Origin: Apiosordaria backusii
Taxonomy: Eukaryota > Ascomycota > Sordariomycetes > Sordariales > Lasiosphaeriaceae
Direction of reading: 5' to 3'
NCBI GenBank assembly: GCA_030549205.1
Contig: JAUKTV010000009.1
Span: forward strand, 1,581,116 to 1,645,115
Length of the DNA stretch: 64,000 nt
The notes beneath the pieces were generated by a model that saw only the letters and a program-made list of their open reading frames with translations, did not search any database and was not told the DNA's origin. This document shows, piece by piece, positions 38,296 to 50,871 of this stretch (position 1 is its first letter; each line of letters begins with the position of its first letter). The translations under genes were made by a program, and so were the position numbers.

Positions 38296-38363
38296 TTTAA
38301 TATGTCTTTTTAAGAAGTGGAGATTTTAAAAAAAAAAATTTTTTACAACACTATACCCGGCGT
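38296..38363 (-). mobile_element. R1 repeat, 3'-end fragment
   Basis: Only the last roughly 68 bp of R1 are present, reversed (GTCTTTTTAAGAAGTGGAG at the left, ending CCCGGCGTTA). The rest is missing, which fits the truncation at one end seen in other copies. Possible flanking repeats (AATATTTTAA and AATACTTTAA) differ by a C/T. Confidence 0.6.
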
Positions 38364-39977
38364 TATAATAATACTTTAAAGATATTTTAAAGTACTTTTT
38401 ATAATATATATTTAATAATATTTTTAAAAATAATTATTAAATATTTAAATATCAATTATTTATTTATATAGTATTAATTTTTTAATAATTTAATTATTAA
38501 TATAAAATCTTAAACTTTTAACTTTAACCTTTTATAATCTTTAATTATTTATTATTTTTAATTTAAATTTTTAAAACTTTTTATAAAACTTTTTATAATT
38601 TAATTTAAAATAACTATTTTTAATAAATATTATAATTCTATATATAATAATTTAATATTAATAATTTACTTTTTAACTTTAATTAAAGTATTTATTATTA
38701 TAAATTTATTAATTATTATATTTATAATGAAAGCTTTTTTAATAAAAGTTAATATAATAAACTTTAATTTTATAAATATAATTACAGTTAAATCTATTTT
38801 AATAAAAATAAATTTAATAAAAGTAATATTAAAGTTTAATTTTATAAAAATTACTTTAATTAAAATAATATTAAGGTTTTTTATAATAATTTTAATTTAA
38901 TAAATTATTAATAATATAATAGAGTTGTTTTTTAAATTAAATTTATTTTTAATAATAATAAAAGTAACCTATTTATTAAATAAATAGTATTTTAAAAGGT
39001 ATTATTTTAATAAGTAACTTTTATTAAATACTTAATCAGATTATTTAATTAAAAGTAATTTAATTATAAATAAATTATTATATAAAATTTAATAATAATA
39101 TTATAATTTTAATAAATATAATTAGAAGATAGAAAATATACCAAAAAAATTTAAAAATCTTAAAAGGTTAAATTTAAAGTTTATGTTATTAATAATTATT
39201 ATTTATTTTATAAATTATTTTTAAATATTCTTTTTATAAACTTTTAAATTCTTTAAAACTTATTTTCCTTTATTATAGACTATTTATTAACTTTAACTTA
39301 CTATTAAGTTAATATAACCTATTATTTTTAATAATTATTTTAATATTAATTTTTAATATAATTATAGTCTTTTTACTTTAATTATTTAATATTTTATGCA
39401 ATATTATTAACTTTATTTTTATATTTTTAAATAGATGTTTTTTTAAGTTCTTTAATAAGTTTATTTTTTAAGTAAATATTATAATTTAACATGAAATATA
39501 ACATTATAAAAGATTCTTTCTTTAAAAAAAGCTTTTAAAAGGAAATTCTATTATAATATTATACTTAATATTAATATATTTATATATTAAATTTAACGTT
39601 ATTTTTAATAAACTTATTTTATATTTCTATTTATTATAATTTTTATTATATCTTTTGTATAACATTAAATATTTAATATTTAATTCTTTAATTTTTTATA
39701 TAATATATTTTACTTTAATCCTATATATATAAAACAATTCGATACTTTCTTTATTTAAACTACCTTATTAAAAGGTTTTAATAACTTATTATATAAATTT
39801 AAGCTTTTAAATATAAAATTCATTAAATAATTAAAACTATTAAATATATTCTTTAATTTATGAATATTTTAAATTTATATATTAAATTTCTATACTTTTT
39901 TATAACTTTGAATAATTTTATCTTTTATTATAAATACTTTTTAAATAGCTTATTGAATAATATATATTTATATTTTA

Positions 39978-40905
39978 GTTCTTTAAAAAAGTAAAGTTTT
40001 TTAAATAAACTTTTTTATAATATAATACTTAACGTTAATTCTTTATAGTTAATTTCATATATTATAAAATTAATCAATATTACTATTATAATTATATATT
40101 TAATTAATATATTATATATTATTAATATAATAATAGATTATAAATTAATCTATTTATATTTAATTTAAAGGATTATTATATATAGGCTATAAAGTTATTA
40201 TTGATTTTAAAAGGAAACTTATATATTTTTATTTAATTTAGTATAGACTTAATTATATAAAAACCCATTTATCTTTACTTATAATTAATTTTTATATTTT
40301 TATAGTTGAAGTTTTTTATATTTTATATCGATATTTATCCTTTAAGTTATAGTAAAGTTTTTAACTTTATAACTATATTTATATTTAAGAAATATTTTAT
40401 TAAAATAATAAAACTATTTTATAATTTAATAGGTTATAATATAAATAAATCTTACCTTATATTATACTTTAATTATTGAGTTAATAAAAATTTAACTTTT
40501 TTTACTTTATATAAAACTCAAACTTACAATCTTTTAATTAACTATAATAATTAAAAAATCTTTAAATATATACCATTATATTATAGAGAATAATTATATA
40601 TTTATTACATAATTAAATCTTTTACGATTAAGTTTAAAAATATATTTTTTTAAAAAAAATATAATTAAACGTTTTAAAGATTTTCTTTATTATCAAATTA
40701 CCTATAATTATATTAAAAACTTTAATTTTAATTTTTATTAAAGTTAAATATTAATATTTATATTGGGTTAAAAAGGATTTTATCTATTACTTTTTTTTAT
40801 AATGTCTTTTCTATATTACTTATTATGTTAAAAGTTAATTAACTATTTATAATATTAAATATAAATCTTTTTAATATTATTTAAAAATTAAAAGATATTA
40901 TTATA
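39978..40905 (-). mobile_element. R1 repeat copy, interrupted by S1
   Basis: A heavily RIP-mutated reversed R1. It can be followed from its 3' end (TCTTTAAAAAAGTAAAG near 39,980) to the AAGGTTAAAAAGGATCTTATT-like part near 40,770. An S1 element (40,103-40,590) sits inside it. The R1 sequence on both sides of S1 is duplicated for 14 bp. Confidence 0.65.
40103..40590 (-). mobile_element. S1 SINE-like element inside R1
   Basis: 488 bp on the minus strand. The tRNA-like head is at 40,589-40,504. It is flanked by perfect 14-bp direct repeats TAATTATATATTTA at 40,089-40,102 and 40,591-40,604. That 14-mer is normal R1 sequence, and other R1 copies show the site once, so an unoccupied version of the target is available. 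The body matches the S1 copy at 46,588-47,060. Confidence 0.75.
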
Positions 40906-40917
40906 TATTAATAGCTT

Positions 40918-41648
40918 AAAGCTTAATAATATTTATAATTAATATAATAATATTTTTTAAATTATTCAATAAAGTTATTTATTTAACTACTTATTAAAGT
41001 ACTTTATCTTTTACTATTATTGCTATAATTAAAATTAACTTTATTAATTATACTTTTACTTTATTTCTTTATTTAAATATTTTATGTTAAAACTTATTAT
41101 TATTATTTTTAATTTATAATTTTTAATTAACCTTTATTAAAATCGATAAAGGTTAATATATAAATTAGAAAATAAAATAACAATAGTATATATAATTAAC
41201 TTTTAAATAAAAAATAACATTTATACTTTTTTAATTGTTATTATTTTTTTTAAATATAATTATTATTATGTAAACAAATATAAACAAAGTATTATTTAAT
41301 AATAAAATTTTATATTTATAAACTTCCGATATAATTATATATTATTATTATATCCTTTAATTATTAATTTATATAAAAATTATACTTACAGTTATAAGCA
41401 ATTCGGTATAAAGGAGGCGTCTGGACGGTTTGGCCATAATGTCATTGCATAAGCTTATTATTGAACTTAACGGTAGAAGGTTTAGCTATATAATAAGTAC
41501 GTAATAAGTATGTAATAAGCACGTAACTATAACGGTAGCCCCAGGCAGTTCAAGTAGCATACCAGATCAACTATAAAGAGAACTAACGCCAGGTATAGCA
41601 TTGTAAAAGAAATTTTTTTTTAGAAGCTCCACTTCTTAAAGAGACATA
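40918..41648 (+). mobile_element. R1 repeat copy with internal deletion
   Basis: A forward R1 start (CTTAAAGCTTAATAATAT) at about 40,918, heavily mutated up to 41,390. A well-preserved R1 3' part follows at 41,391-41,641 (GCAATTCGGTATAAAGGAGG to CTTCTTAAAGAGACAT). About 170 bp of R1 are missing at the junction. It may be a deletion or a younger truncated copy landing in an older one. Confidence 0.6.
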
Positions 41649-41767
41649 CTTTATAAAGTAATATATAGAAAAACTTTTATATACTATTGAAATTCTTCCT
41701 TCGCTTTTTTAAATATTACCTTTTTACTATTTTATTACTTTTTACCCTATATTATATTATTAAATAG

Positions 41768-42712
41768 CTTAAGGTTCGGTGGTATATACATAAGACGTGA
41801 TATATAGATGTTTACAATTAATACAATAGTATCTTTAAGTTATTTAGTGTACTATTAAACTGGCTACCTATTAAGGCGTCTTAACCTTTACTATTATACC
41901 TACAATCGATATTAGCTTTACTAACTATCCTTCTACCTTATCCTTCTATATAAATACTTTATCCTAAGTCTTTATATTATTATTATTAATTTATAATCTT
42001 CGATCAAGCTTAATTAACCTTTATTTAAATCAATAGAGTTCAGTATATTATTCGATAAATAAAGTATCGAGCTTATATATAGCCAAATCTTAAGTATAGG
42101 CAAGGCCTATATTTTACTTTTTACTATCTTTCTTTAATATAGCTATTATTATATCGGCTAATTTAACTTTATTACTATCCTATATCGGGATCTTATATTT
42201 ATAGGCTTTCGGTATAATTATATACTAGCATTATATTAGTATTATCTTTCAATCGTTAAGTTATATAAAACAGACCTATATTTAATACTATAATCGGTTA
42301 AGTCTTAATATAGTAGGTAATATAAAAAAAGAATATAGTAAGTAATATAAAAAGAAAAGATAAAGAAAAGTAGTAAATAAGATCCTTTTTAACCTTATAT
42401 AAACGATAATGCCTGGCCTTAGTATAGGCCGGTAAAGGAGTTATTAGCACAATTATAAGCAATTCGGTAATAAAGGAGATATTTAGAAAGTTTGGCTATA
42501 ATGTTATTATATAAGCTTATTATTAAACTTAACAGTAGAAGGTTTAGCTATATAATAAGTATATAATAAGCACGTAATAATTATATGACTATAAGGGTAG
42601 CCCCAGGCAGTTTAAATAGCATACTAGATTAACTGTAAAGAGAACTAACGCCAGATATAGCGTTATAAAAAAAAATTTTTTTTTTTAAAAGCTCCACTTC
42701 TTAAAGAGACAC
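41768..42712 (+). mobile_element. R1 repeat, full-length reference copy
   Basis: 945 bp from CTTAAGGTTCGGTGG to CTTCTTAAAGAGACAC, flanked by perfect 14-bp direct repeats ATATTATTAAATAG at 41,754-41,767 and 42,713-42,726. It is less mutated than most copies, keeping words such as GGTAGCCCCAGGCAG and CCTGGCCTTAGTATAGGCCGG. No open reading frame, terminal inverted repeat or TG...CA LTR ends are seen, so it is non-autonomous. Confidence 0.8.
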
Positions 42713-44049
42713 ATATTATTAAATAGTAATTATAAGTTTCTTTATAAAAAGTTAATTAGTAAATAACCAAATTATCAAAATAACTATTAATATTAAACCT
42801 TTTTATTATTATTATTAACTTCTAAATATTAATATAGTTAAATTTAAATACCGCCTATTAAATAAATTTTTAAATACTATTTATTAATTAATAAAGCTTT
42901 TCAATTATTAATAAACCTTTTTTAAATGATTCTAATTATTAAATAAACGTTTTTTTAAAGTACCTTTATTTTTTAATTAATTATTTAACGATTATTCTAT
43001 CTTTATAAATAGTATTATAAATTCCCCCTTCTCTATTAAAAAAACTTAAAGATATTTAATTAATATTATTAAATTTAAATCTATTATTAATTTAATAAAT
43101 TTAAATAATTAATTTACTTTTACTTTAATATTAAAAGATTCCTTTATTTTTTCAAATTTATTTATTAACTGAACCTATTTTATTAATTTAATATTTTATA
43201 ATTAAATTGAAGTATATTTTAATTTAAATATAGAGTTCTTTATTATTTATTCCTTTATTTTTATTTATATAATTATTTACAATTTATTAGTGAAAATAGA
43301 TTTTCTTTTTAATAGTAATAACTTATTCTAATATTAATATAATAATTATTAAAATATAACTTAATATTTTATATTAAAAATGTTATAATTTTTATAATAA
43401 TTATAAAACGAAAATTTTAAAAATAAAGTTTATAAAACTTATTGTTTATTTCAGTAAATATAGAAATAAAAATAAGGAAAGTAATAACAATAAAAACAAT
43501 AATTAATTATTATTATTAAAGTATTTATTAAATTTAAAGGGAAATAACGAATCGTTTTTAATAAATTATAAATATTTTATAATTTCTATTAAAATCTTTA
43601 ATCTTATTTTATTTATTTTATTTAATAAATATGTATTAAAATATATACTATAATTTAAATTAATTATAAATAAAAATGATTTTAACGTTTTAATGTTAAT
43701 TTTTAAAGCCTTTATAGATTAATTCGCTTTTAAATTAATAGAATTGAATATATCTTTTAATCTTTTAAAGATAGTAATATTTTAATACTATTTTAAAACG
43801 ATATTTATATTATTTATTAATTTAAAAAATAAATTAATAAATATCTTCCTATTATTAATAAATTATTTTTAAAATAGAAGATTATTTCTATTAAGCTTTT
43901 TATAATAAATAAGATTTTGTATAAAGGAATATTAACTATTTAATATAAATATTAGAAAAAGGTTAAAAGAAAATTAAAAAAATTAAAGATATTTATTAAA
44001 TACCCTTACTATATTATCATAATAAAATCTATAATTTCAATATTAAATA

Positions 44050-44151
44050 CCTTTATAGTATAGTAATATATATTTAAAGGCCTTTTAATTACTATATTTA
44101 ATTAAAAGGTTAGAAGTTTAAGTTTTATATGAGGTAAAAAAGCTAAATTTC
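44050..44151 (+). mobile_element. S1 tRNA-like head, split from its body
   Basis: The 86-nt tRNA-like head (44,050-44,135) plus 16 bp of S1 body. An R1 copy then begins at 44,152 (CTTAAAGTTTAAT). The S1 body resumes near 45,804, so the two parts appear to be one S1 cut by R1 insertion. Confidence 0.65.
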
Positions 44152-45690
44152 CTTAAAGTTTAATAATATAGATAAAATATAATATATAAATACTTCTAAT
44201 TAATATAATAACAATATCTCTAAATTTTTTAATATAATTAAAAGATTAATTATTTAACCTATTAAACTATTTTATTCTGTATTATTACTTTTATAATCTT
44301 AATTAACTTTACTAACTATCCTTTTATTTTATCTTTCTTTATAAATACTTTCTTTTAATTATTATTATTATTAATTTATTAGTTTAATATAAAGTTTATT
44401 AAATCCTATTTAAATCGATAAAATATAACATATTTTTTCAATATAATTATTATTATATCGGTAAGTTTAAATTTATCGCTATTTAATATCGAAATTTTAT
44501 ATTTATAAACTTTTAATAGAGTAAGTTATATATTATTATTATATTAATATTATTTTTTAATTATTGAGTAATAGAAAATAGAGCTATGTTTAATATTATA
44601 AATATTTAATTAAATTTTAATATAATAAGTAATATAAAAAAAATATATAATAAATAATATCAAAAACGAATAGTAAAGAAAAATAGTAAATAAAATCCTT
44701 TTTAACTTTATATAAATATTAATATTCTTTAATATAAATTAATAAAGAAATTATCGATATAATTATAAGTGATTTAATAATAAAGGAAATATTTAAAAGA
44801 TTTAACTATATTATTATTTTATAAGTTTATTATTAAACTTAATAGTAGAAGGTTTAATTATATAATAAGAATATAATTATAACAGTAACTTTTTTAAAGT
44901 TCGATACTATATATTTAAAATATAATATATAAATACTTACAATTAATATGATAGTATCTTTAAATTAATTAATATAATTATTAAATTAACTACTTAATTT
45001 ATTAAACCGTTTTATTCTTTATAATTACTATTATAATAGTAATTAACTTTACTAATTAAGTTTCTCTTTTATCTTCCTTTTTAAATACTTTTTTTAAAAT
45101 TATTTTATTATTAATCTAATACCTTAATTTAAAACCAATTAAATCTTATTTAAATTAATAAAACATAACATATTTAATATAAAATAAAGTAATAATAGTA
45201 TATATAATTTATTTTTTAATAAAGACGATATTTATATTTTATTTATTATTATTCTTTTTTAATATAACTATTATTATATTAATAAATTTAAAGTATTTAT
45301 AGTAATTTAACTTTAGAATCTTATCTTTATAAACTTTTAATATAATATTATTATTCTATTAATATTAATTTTTAATTATTGAATTATATAAAATAGATTT
45401 ATATTTAATATTATAAATAGTTAATTAAATTTTAATATAATAAATAGTATAAAAAAAGAATATAGTAAATAATATAAAAAAGATATTTTAAAGATTTAAT
45501 TATATTATTATTTTATAAATTTATTATTAAATTTAATAATAAAAAGTTTAATTATATAATTAATATATAATTATAATAGTAACTTTGAATAATTTAAACA
45601 GTATGTTAAATTAATTATAAAGGAAATTAATATTAAATATAATATTATAAAAGAATCTTTTTTAAAAGCTCTACTTTTTAAAGAAATATA
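44152..45690 (+). mobile_element. Two head-to-tail R1 copies
   Basis: One R1 starts at 44,152 and runs to about 44,890. A second starts there (TTAAAGTTCGATACTAT) and runs to the R1 end at about 45,690 (CTCTACTTTTTAAAGAAAT). Both are heavily RIP-mutated. The second may have inserted into the first, with loss of the first copy's end. Confidence 0.55.
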
Positions 45691-45691
45691 A

Positions 45692-45803
45692 CGGTAACTT
45701 TAAATAATTTAAATAATATATTAATTTAATTATAAAAAGAACTAATATTAAATATAGTATTATAAAAGCAATTTTTTTTAAAAGCTTTACTTTTTAAAGA
45801 AAT
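45692..45803 (+). mobile_element. R1 3'-end fragment
   Basis: Starts at AACGGTAACTTTAAATAATT, equivalent to R1 AACGGTAGCCCCAGGCAG, and ends at the usual R1 3' end. The first roughly 830 bp of R1 are missing. Confidence 0.6.
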
Positions 45804-46510
45804 AAAAGTTAATTTTTTTATTAATTTCATAATTAAAATATAATATAAAGTAAGGTTTATTTATATTATAATAACGTTATATAAACGTATAACTTTAATA
45901 TAGGCCGATAAGTAAGTTATCAATACAGTTATAAATAATTGAATAGTAAAGGAGGTATTTAAAAGGTTTAATTATAATATATTAAATTTAATTATAAAAA
46001 ATTTAATTATAAAAGATTTAATTATATAATAAATATATAATTATAATAATAACCTTAAATAATTTAAATAATATGTTAAATTAATTATAAAAAAAACTAA
46101 CGCTAAAGACAACATTATAAAAGAATTTTCTTTTTTAAAAACTCTATTTTTTTTAAAAAAAGATTTATATCATAATTCATTAAATTATAAAATAGCTTTA
46201 TTATTTTAATAAAGTATTTATTAATTATAAATATAATATGAAAATTAAAAGTTATAGTAAAGATAATTTAAAAACGGTTATTATTTTCAATTATAGGATA
46301 ATAACAGTTAAATATAAGTAAAAATAAAAAGGTTTTTATTTAATTGAGTTTATATTAGATTAAATAAAAATATATAGCTTATTTTCAAAAATAAATAATA
46401 GCTTTATAATTTATATATAGTAACTTATAAATTAAATGTAAATAAATTAATTCTTGATCTATTATAATATTTTAATATTTAATAGTATGTTTATTTTTTA
46501 AATATTAAAT
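45804..46510 (+). mobile_element. S1 body containing an R1 fragment
   Basis: S1 body sequence at 45,804-45,872 and 46,163 to about 46,510, interrupted by R1 sequence at 45,873-46,162. The R1 fragment is flanked by ATTTATATTATAAT (45,859-45,872) and ATTTATATCATAAT (46,163-46,176), a 14-bp repeat with one C/T difference. With the head at 44,050 it rebuilds a single S1 element with two later R1 insertion events. Confidence 0.6.
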
Positions 46511-46587
46511 ATGATTATTTAATACAAGATATTATATTTTATGTTTATATATATTTTAATATTATTTGTTATATTAATATTTTAATA

Positions 46588-47060
46588 AGCGCTATAATAT
46601 AGTAGTATATATTTAAAGGCCTTTTAATTACTGTATTTAATTAAGAGGTTATAAGTTCGAGTTTTATGTAGCGTAAAAAAAGTTGGATTTTTATGAATTA
46701 ATAGTTAAAGTAAAAAGTAAAGTAAAGCCTACTTACATTATAACTTACTAAATTATAAAATAGCCTTACTATATAAGAGGTATTTATTAAATATAGTTAT
46801 AGTTATAAAGTTAAGAGTTATATTACAATAATTTAAAGGATGTTTATTAATTTAAATTAAAGGCTATAAATAATGAAAGCTTAGTATAAGGTTAAAGGGG
46901 TTTTTATTTAATTAAATTAAATTAATTAAATAAAAATATAGAGGTTTCTTTTTAAAATAAATAGTAGCTTTATAGTCTATATGTAGTAACTTCTATAATT
47001 ACGTATAGATAAACTGACTCCTAATTTATTATAACGTTTTAGTGTTTAATAATTTTTTTT
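46588..47060 (+). mobile_element. S1 SINE-like element, full length
   Basis: 473 bp flanked by perfect 14-bp direct repeats TTAATATTTTAATA at 46,574-46,587 and 47,061-47,074. The head (46,589-46,674) folds like a tRNA. The 7-bp acceptor stem GCGCTAT/GTAGCGT includes G-T pairs; an AATTA/TAATT stem carries a 7-nt loop; and a 5-bp T stem holds a TTCGAGT loop. The spacing holds 12 extra nt before the anticodon-like arm, so it is not a working tRNA. The body ends in a T-run. Confidence 0.75.
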
Positions 47061-48165
47061 TTAATATTTTAATATTTAAATAATTTATTAATAATATTAT
47101 TACCTTTAATTATAATTGATAATTGTTTATAAAAAAGTTTATTTATAAGTTAATAAATTTTAATTATTTTTTTAAAAAATATAAATTAGTATAGTAAAAT
47201 TTAAAAAAATTAAAAAAGTAAATAACTACGTTATAATTAAATTTTATAAAAAGTAAATTATTATAATTAATTACTTTTTATAATATAATAATAAAGTTAA
47301 TAGTTTAATAGATATAATTAGTAAATTTAAAAGATAATAATGGAAAGTATATAAATAAAGAATATAATTTTAAATATAATATAATTATAATTAAAATTTA
47401 ATTAAAATAATTTTAAAATAAATTTAATAACTTTTAACTTTAAAATATACTATTTATTTAAATACTTAAATATTATATAAAAAAGGAAAACCTTAATAAT
47501 ATGTTTAAAAAGGTACTTATTTCTTTTAATAATAATATTAAATATTTAATTATTACCTAATAATATATACCTTTAAATATCTTTATAATATTTATAATAA
47601 TAACTGAATGTTATTTTTATTATTATAATTTATATTTAATTACATTTGCGATTACTATATATTTATTATAAAAAAATTAAAGCCTTTCTTTATTTAACGT
47701 ATAATTTTATATATATCCTTTAATAAAACCTATTAAAATTTCTAATCATTTATTTATTGAATAATATTAATATAATCGTATTTAATTTTTATTACCTTTT
47801 GATGAAAAAAAGTTTACTTTACTTTTATTAAAATATATAATATACTAAATATTAAAGTACTTTTAATAATATTATTTTATAAAATTAGTATTATTATAAA
47901 TATAAAACCTCCTATAATAATACCGTTAACTTTTAAATTATCAACGATAATATTAATATTAAACTTAAATAAAAAAATATTAAATTTAATAAAACTAATA
48001 TAAAAATTATTATTAATAATAATAAAACATCTTTTAAAATATCAACTTTTTTATTAACTATAATTATAATATAACATAATCGATAATACTATTTTATAAA
48101 TAAACTTTAAATTATAAATCTCTATATTATTATTTTTATTAATATTTAATTTAATAATTAATATC

Positions 48166-49700
48166 TCTTTAAAAAGTAAAGTTTTTAAAAAGAAAATTCT
48201 TTTCTAATACTATATTTAATATTAATACCTTTTATCATTAATTTAATATACTATTTAAATTACTTAAGGCCATCGTTATAATTATATATTTATTATATAA
48301 TTAAACCTTTTACTGTTAAATTTAATAATAAATTTATAAAATAATAATATACTTAAACCTTTTAAATACTTCCTTTATTATTAAATCATTTATAATCATA
48401 TTAGGAATTATTAACTTATATTAAAGTTAAATATTAATATTTATATACAATAAAAAAAGTTTTCATTTACTTTTCTTTACTAGTCCTTTCCTATATTACT
48501 TACTATACTCCTTTTTATATTACTTATTATATTTTTTCCTATATTACCTACTATATTTTCTTTTATATTATCTATTATATTAAAACTTAATCGACTATTA
48601 TTTATATTATTAAATATAGGTCTATTTTATATAATTTAATAATTAAAAAATAATATTAATATACTAATAATATATAATTTACTATATTAAAGTTTATAAA
48701 TATAAAATCTTAAAATTAAATAATAATAAAAGACTTTAAGTTTATTAATATAATTATTATTATTTTAAAAAAAGGATAGTAAAAAGTAAAAGAATATAAA
48801 TATTGTTTATATATCTTTTGAAAAGTAGAGCTTTTAAAAAAAAGAAATTTCTTTTATAATGTTATATTTAGTGTTAGTTCTCTTTATAATTAATTTAATA
48901 TATTATTTAAATTGCTTAAGGTTACCGTTATAATTATATATTTATTTTATATTTATTATATACTTATTATATAGTTAAACCTTTTATTATTAAATTTATC
49001 AATAAGTTTATATAATAATATTATAATTAAATTTTTTAAACGTTTTTATTATTATTAAATAATTAGATATTAATATTTATATAAGGTTAAAAAGGATTTT
49101 ATTTAATTTTTTTACCGTTTTTTTAATCTTTTTTTATATTATTTACTATATTAAAATTTAGTCGATTATAATATCAAATATAAATTTATTTTATATAATT
49201 ATAATAATTAAAGGATAGTATTAATATAATAGTAATATATAATTATATTAAAAGCGTATTAATATAAACTTTTAAAGTTAAATTATTATAAGTAATTTAA
49301 ATTAATTAATATAATAATAGTTATATTAAAGAAAGATAGTAAAAAGTAAAAGAATATAAATATTGTTTATATTTAAATATATATTATATATACTATTGTT
49401 ATTTTATTAATATACTAGACCTTATTAATTTAAATAGGATTTAATTGATTTTAATATAAATTAGTAAATTAAAGAAAATAATAAGGAGATTTAAAATAAA
49501 GGTTTTTAAAAAAAAAATAAAGTAAAAGGATAGTTAATAAAGTTAATATCAATTGTAAGTATAATAGTAAAGGTTAAAATGTTTTAATAGGTAATTAATT
49601 TAATAGTATATTGAATAATTTAAAACCATTATTTACTATTATATTAATTATAAGTATTTATATATTATATTTTATATATATAATATTAAATTTTAAAATA
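48166..49700 (-). mobile_element. Two reversed R1 copies
   Basis: R1 3' ends are at about 48,166 (TCTCTTTAAAAAGTAAAG) and 48,816 (TATCTTTTGAAAAGTAGAGC). The second runs nearly full length to about 49,700. Both are strongly RIP-mutated. The first is truncated at its far end. Confidence 0.6.
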
Positions 49701-49927
49701 TTATTTATATTTTAAGATTTTATTTTTTAATTATTATAAAAAACTTTATTAATTTTAAATTAAAGTATTAAATTAAAAATAATAATAAAAAATTTACAAT
49801 AAAATATTTAAATAAAAGGATAAAATAAAAGAATAATTAATAAGGTTAATTTTAATTATAGAAATAATAAGGAAAAATAAAATAGTTTAATAAGTAATAA
49901 TTTTATTAAATGACTTAAAGATATTAT

Positions 49928-50871
49928 CTTAAGGTTCGGTAATATATATATAAAACGTAATATATAAATACTTATAATTGATATAATAGTATTTTTAAAT
50001 TATTTAATATACTATTAAATTAGCTATTTATTAAACGCGTTTTAACTTTTACTATTATACTTATAATCGATATCAACTTTTTTAACTATCCTTTTACTTT
50101 ATCCTTATCTTTAAAAGCTTTATTTTAATTCTTTTTATTATCTTTATTAATTTATAATTTTCTATTAAATTTAATTAACCCATATTTAAATCGATAAAGT
50201 TTAATATATTATTAAAAAAATAAAATATTAAGTTTATATATAGTTAAATCTTAAATATAAGTAAAGTTTATTTTTTATTTTTTATTATCTTTCTTTAATA
50301 TAGCCATTATTATATTAGTTAATTTAACTTTATTATTATTTAATCTTAGGATTTTATATTTATAAACTTTTAATATAGTAAATTATATATTAGTATTATA
50401 TTAATACTATTCTTTAATTATTAAATTATATAAAATAGATTTATATTTAATATTATAATTAATTAAATTTTAATATAGTAGGTAATATAAAAAAGTAATA
50501 TAGTAGATAAAATAAGAAAGGAACGGTAAAACAAAGTAATAAATAAGATCTTTTTTAACTTTATAAAGATATTAATATTTAACTTTAATATAGGTTAATA
50601 AAGGAATTATTAGTATAATTATAAATAATTCGGTAATAAAAGAGGTATTTTAAAAGTTTAATTATAAATATTATATAAGTTTATTATTAAATTTAATAGT
50701 AACAGTTTAACTATATAATAAGTAGATAATAAATATATAATAATTATATATTTAGAATGGTAGCTTTAGATAATTTAAATAGTATATTAAATTAACTATA
50801 AAGAGAATTAACGCCGAGTATAGCATTATAAAAGATTTTCTTTTTAAAAAGCTTTACTTTTTAAAAAATAT
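49928..50871 (+). mobile_element. R1 repeat, full length, RIP-mutated
   Basis: Starts CTTAAGGTTCGGTAATAT and ends near CTTTACTTTTTAAAAAATAT, about 944 bp. It aligns along its length with the copy at 41,768. Most differences are C-to-T or G-to-A. Flanking repeats are not clear. Confidence 0.7.

Noticed and set aside
41768..42712. R1 as a solo LTR
   Set aside because: Ends are not TG...CA, flanking repeats are 14 bp rather than 4-6 bp, and several copies are truncated at one end only.
46589..46674. S1 head as a functional tRNA gene
   Set aside because: Twelve extra nt before the anticodon-like arm, weak A/T stems and no consistent anticodon among copies.
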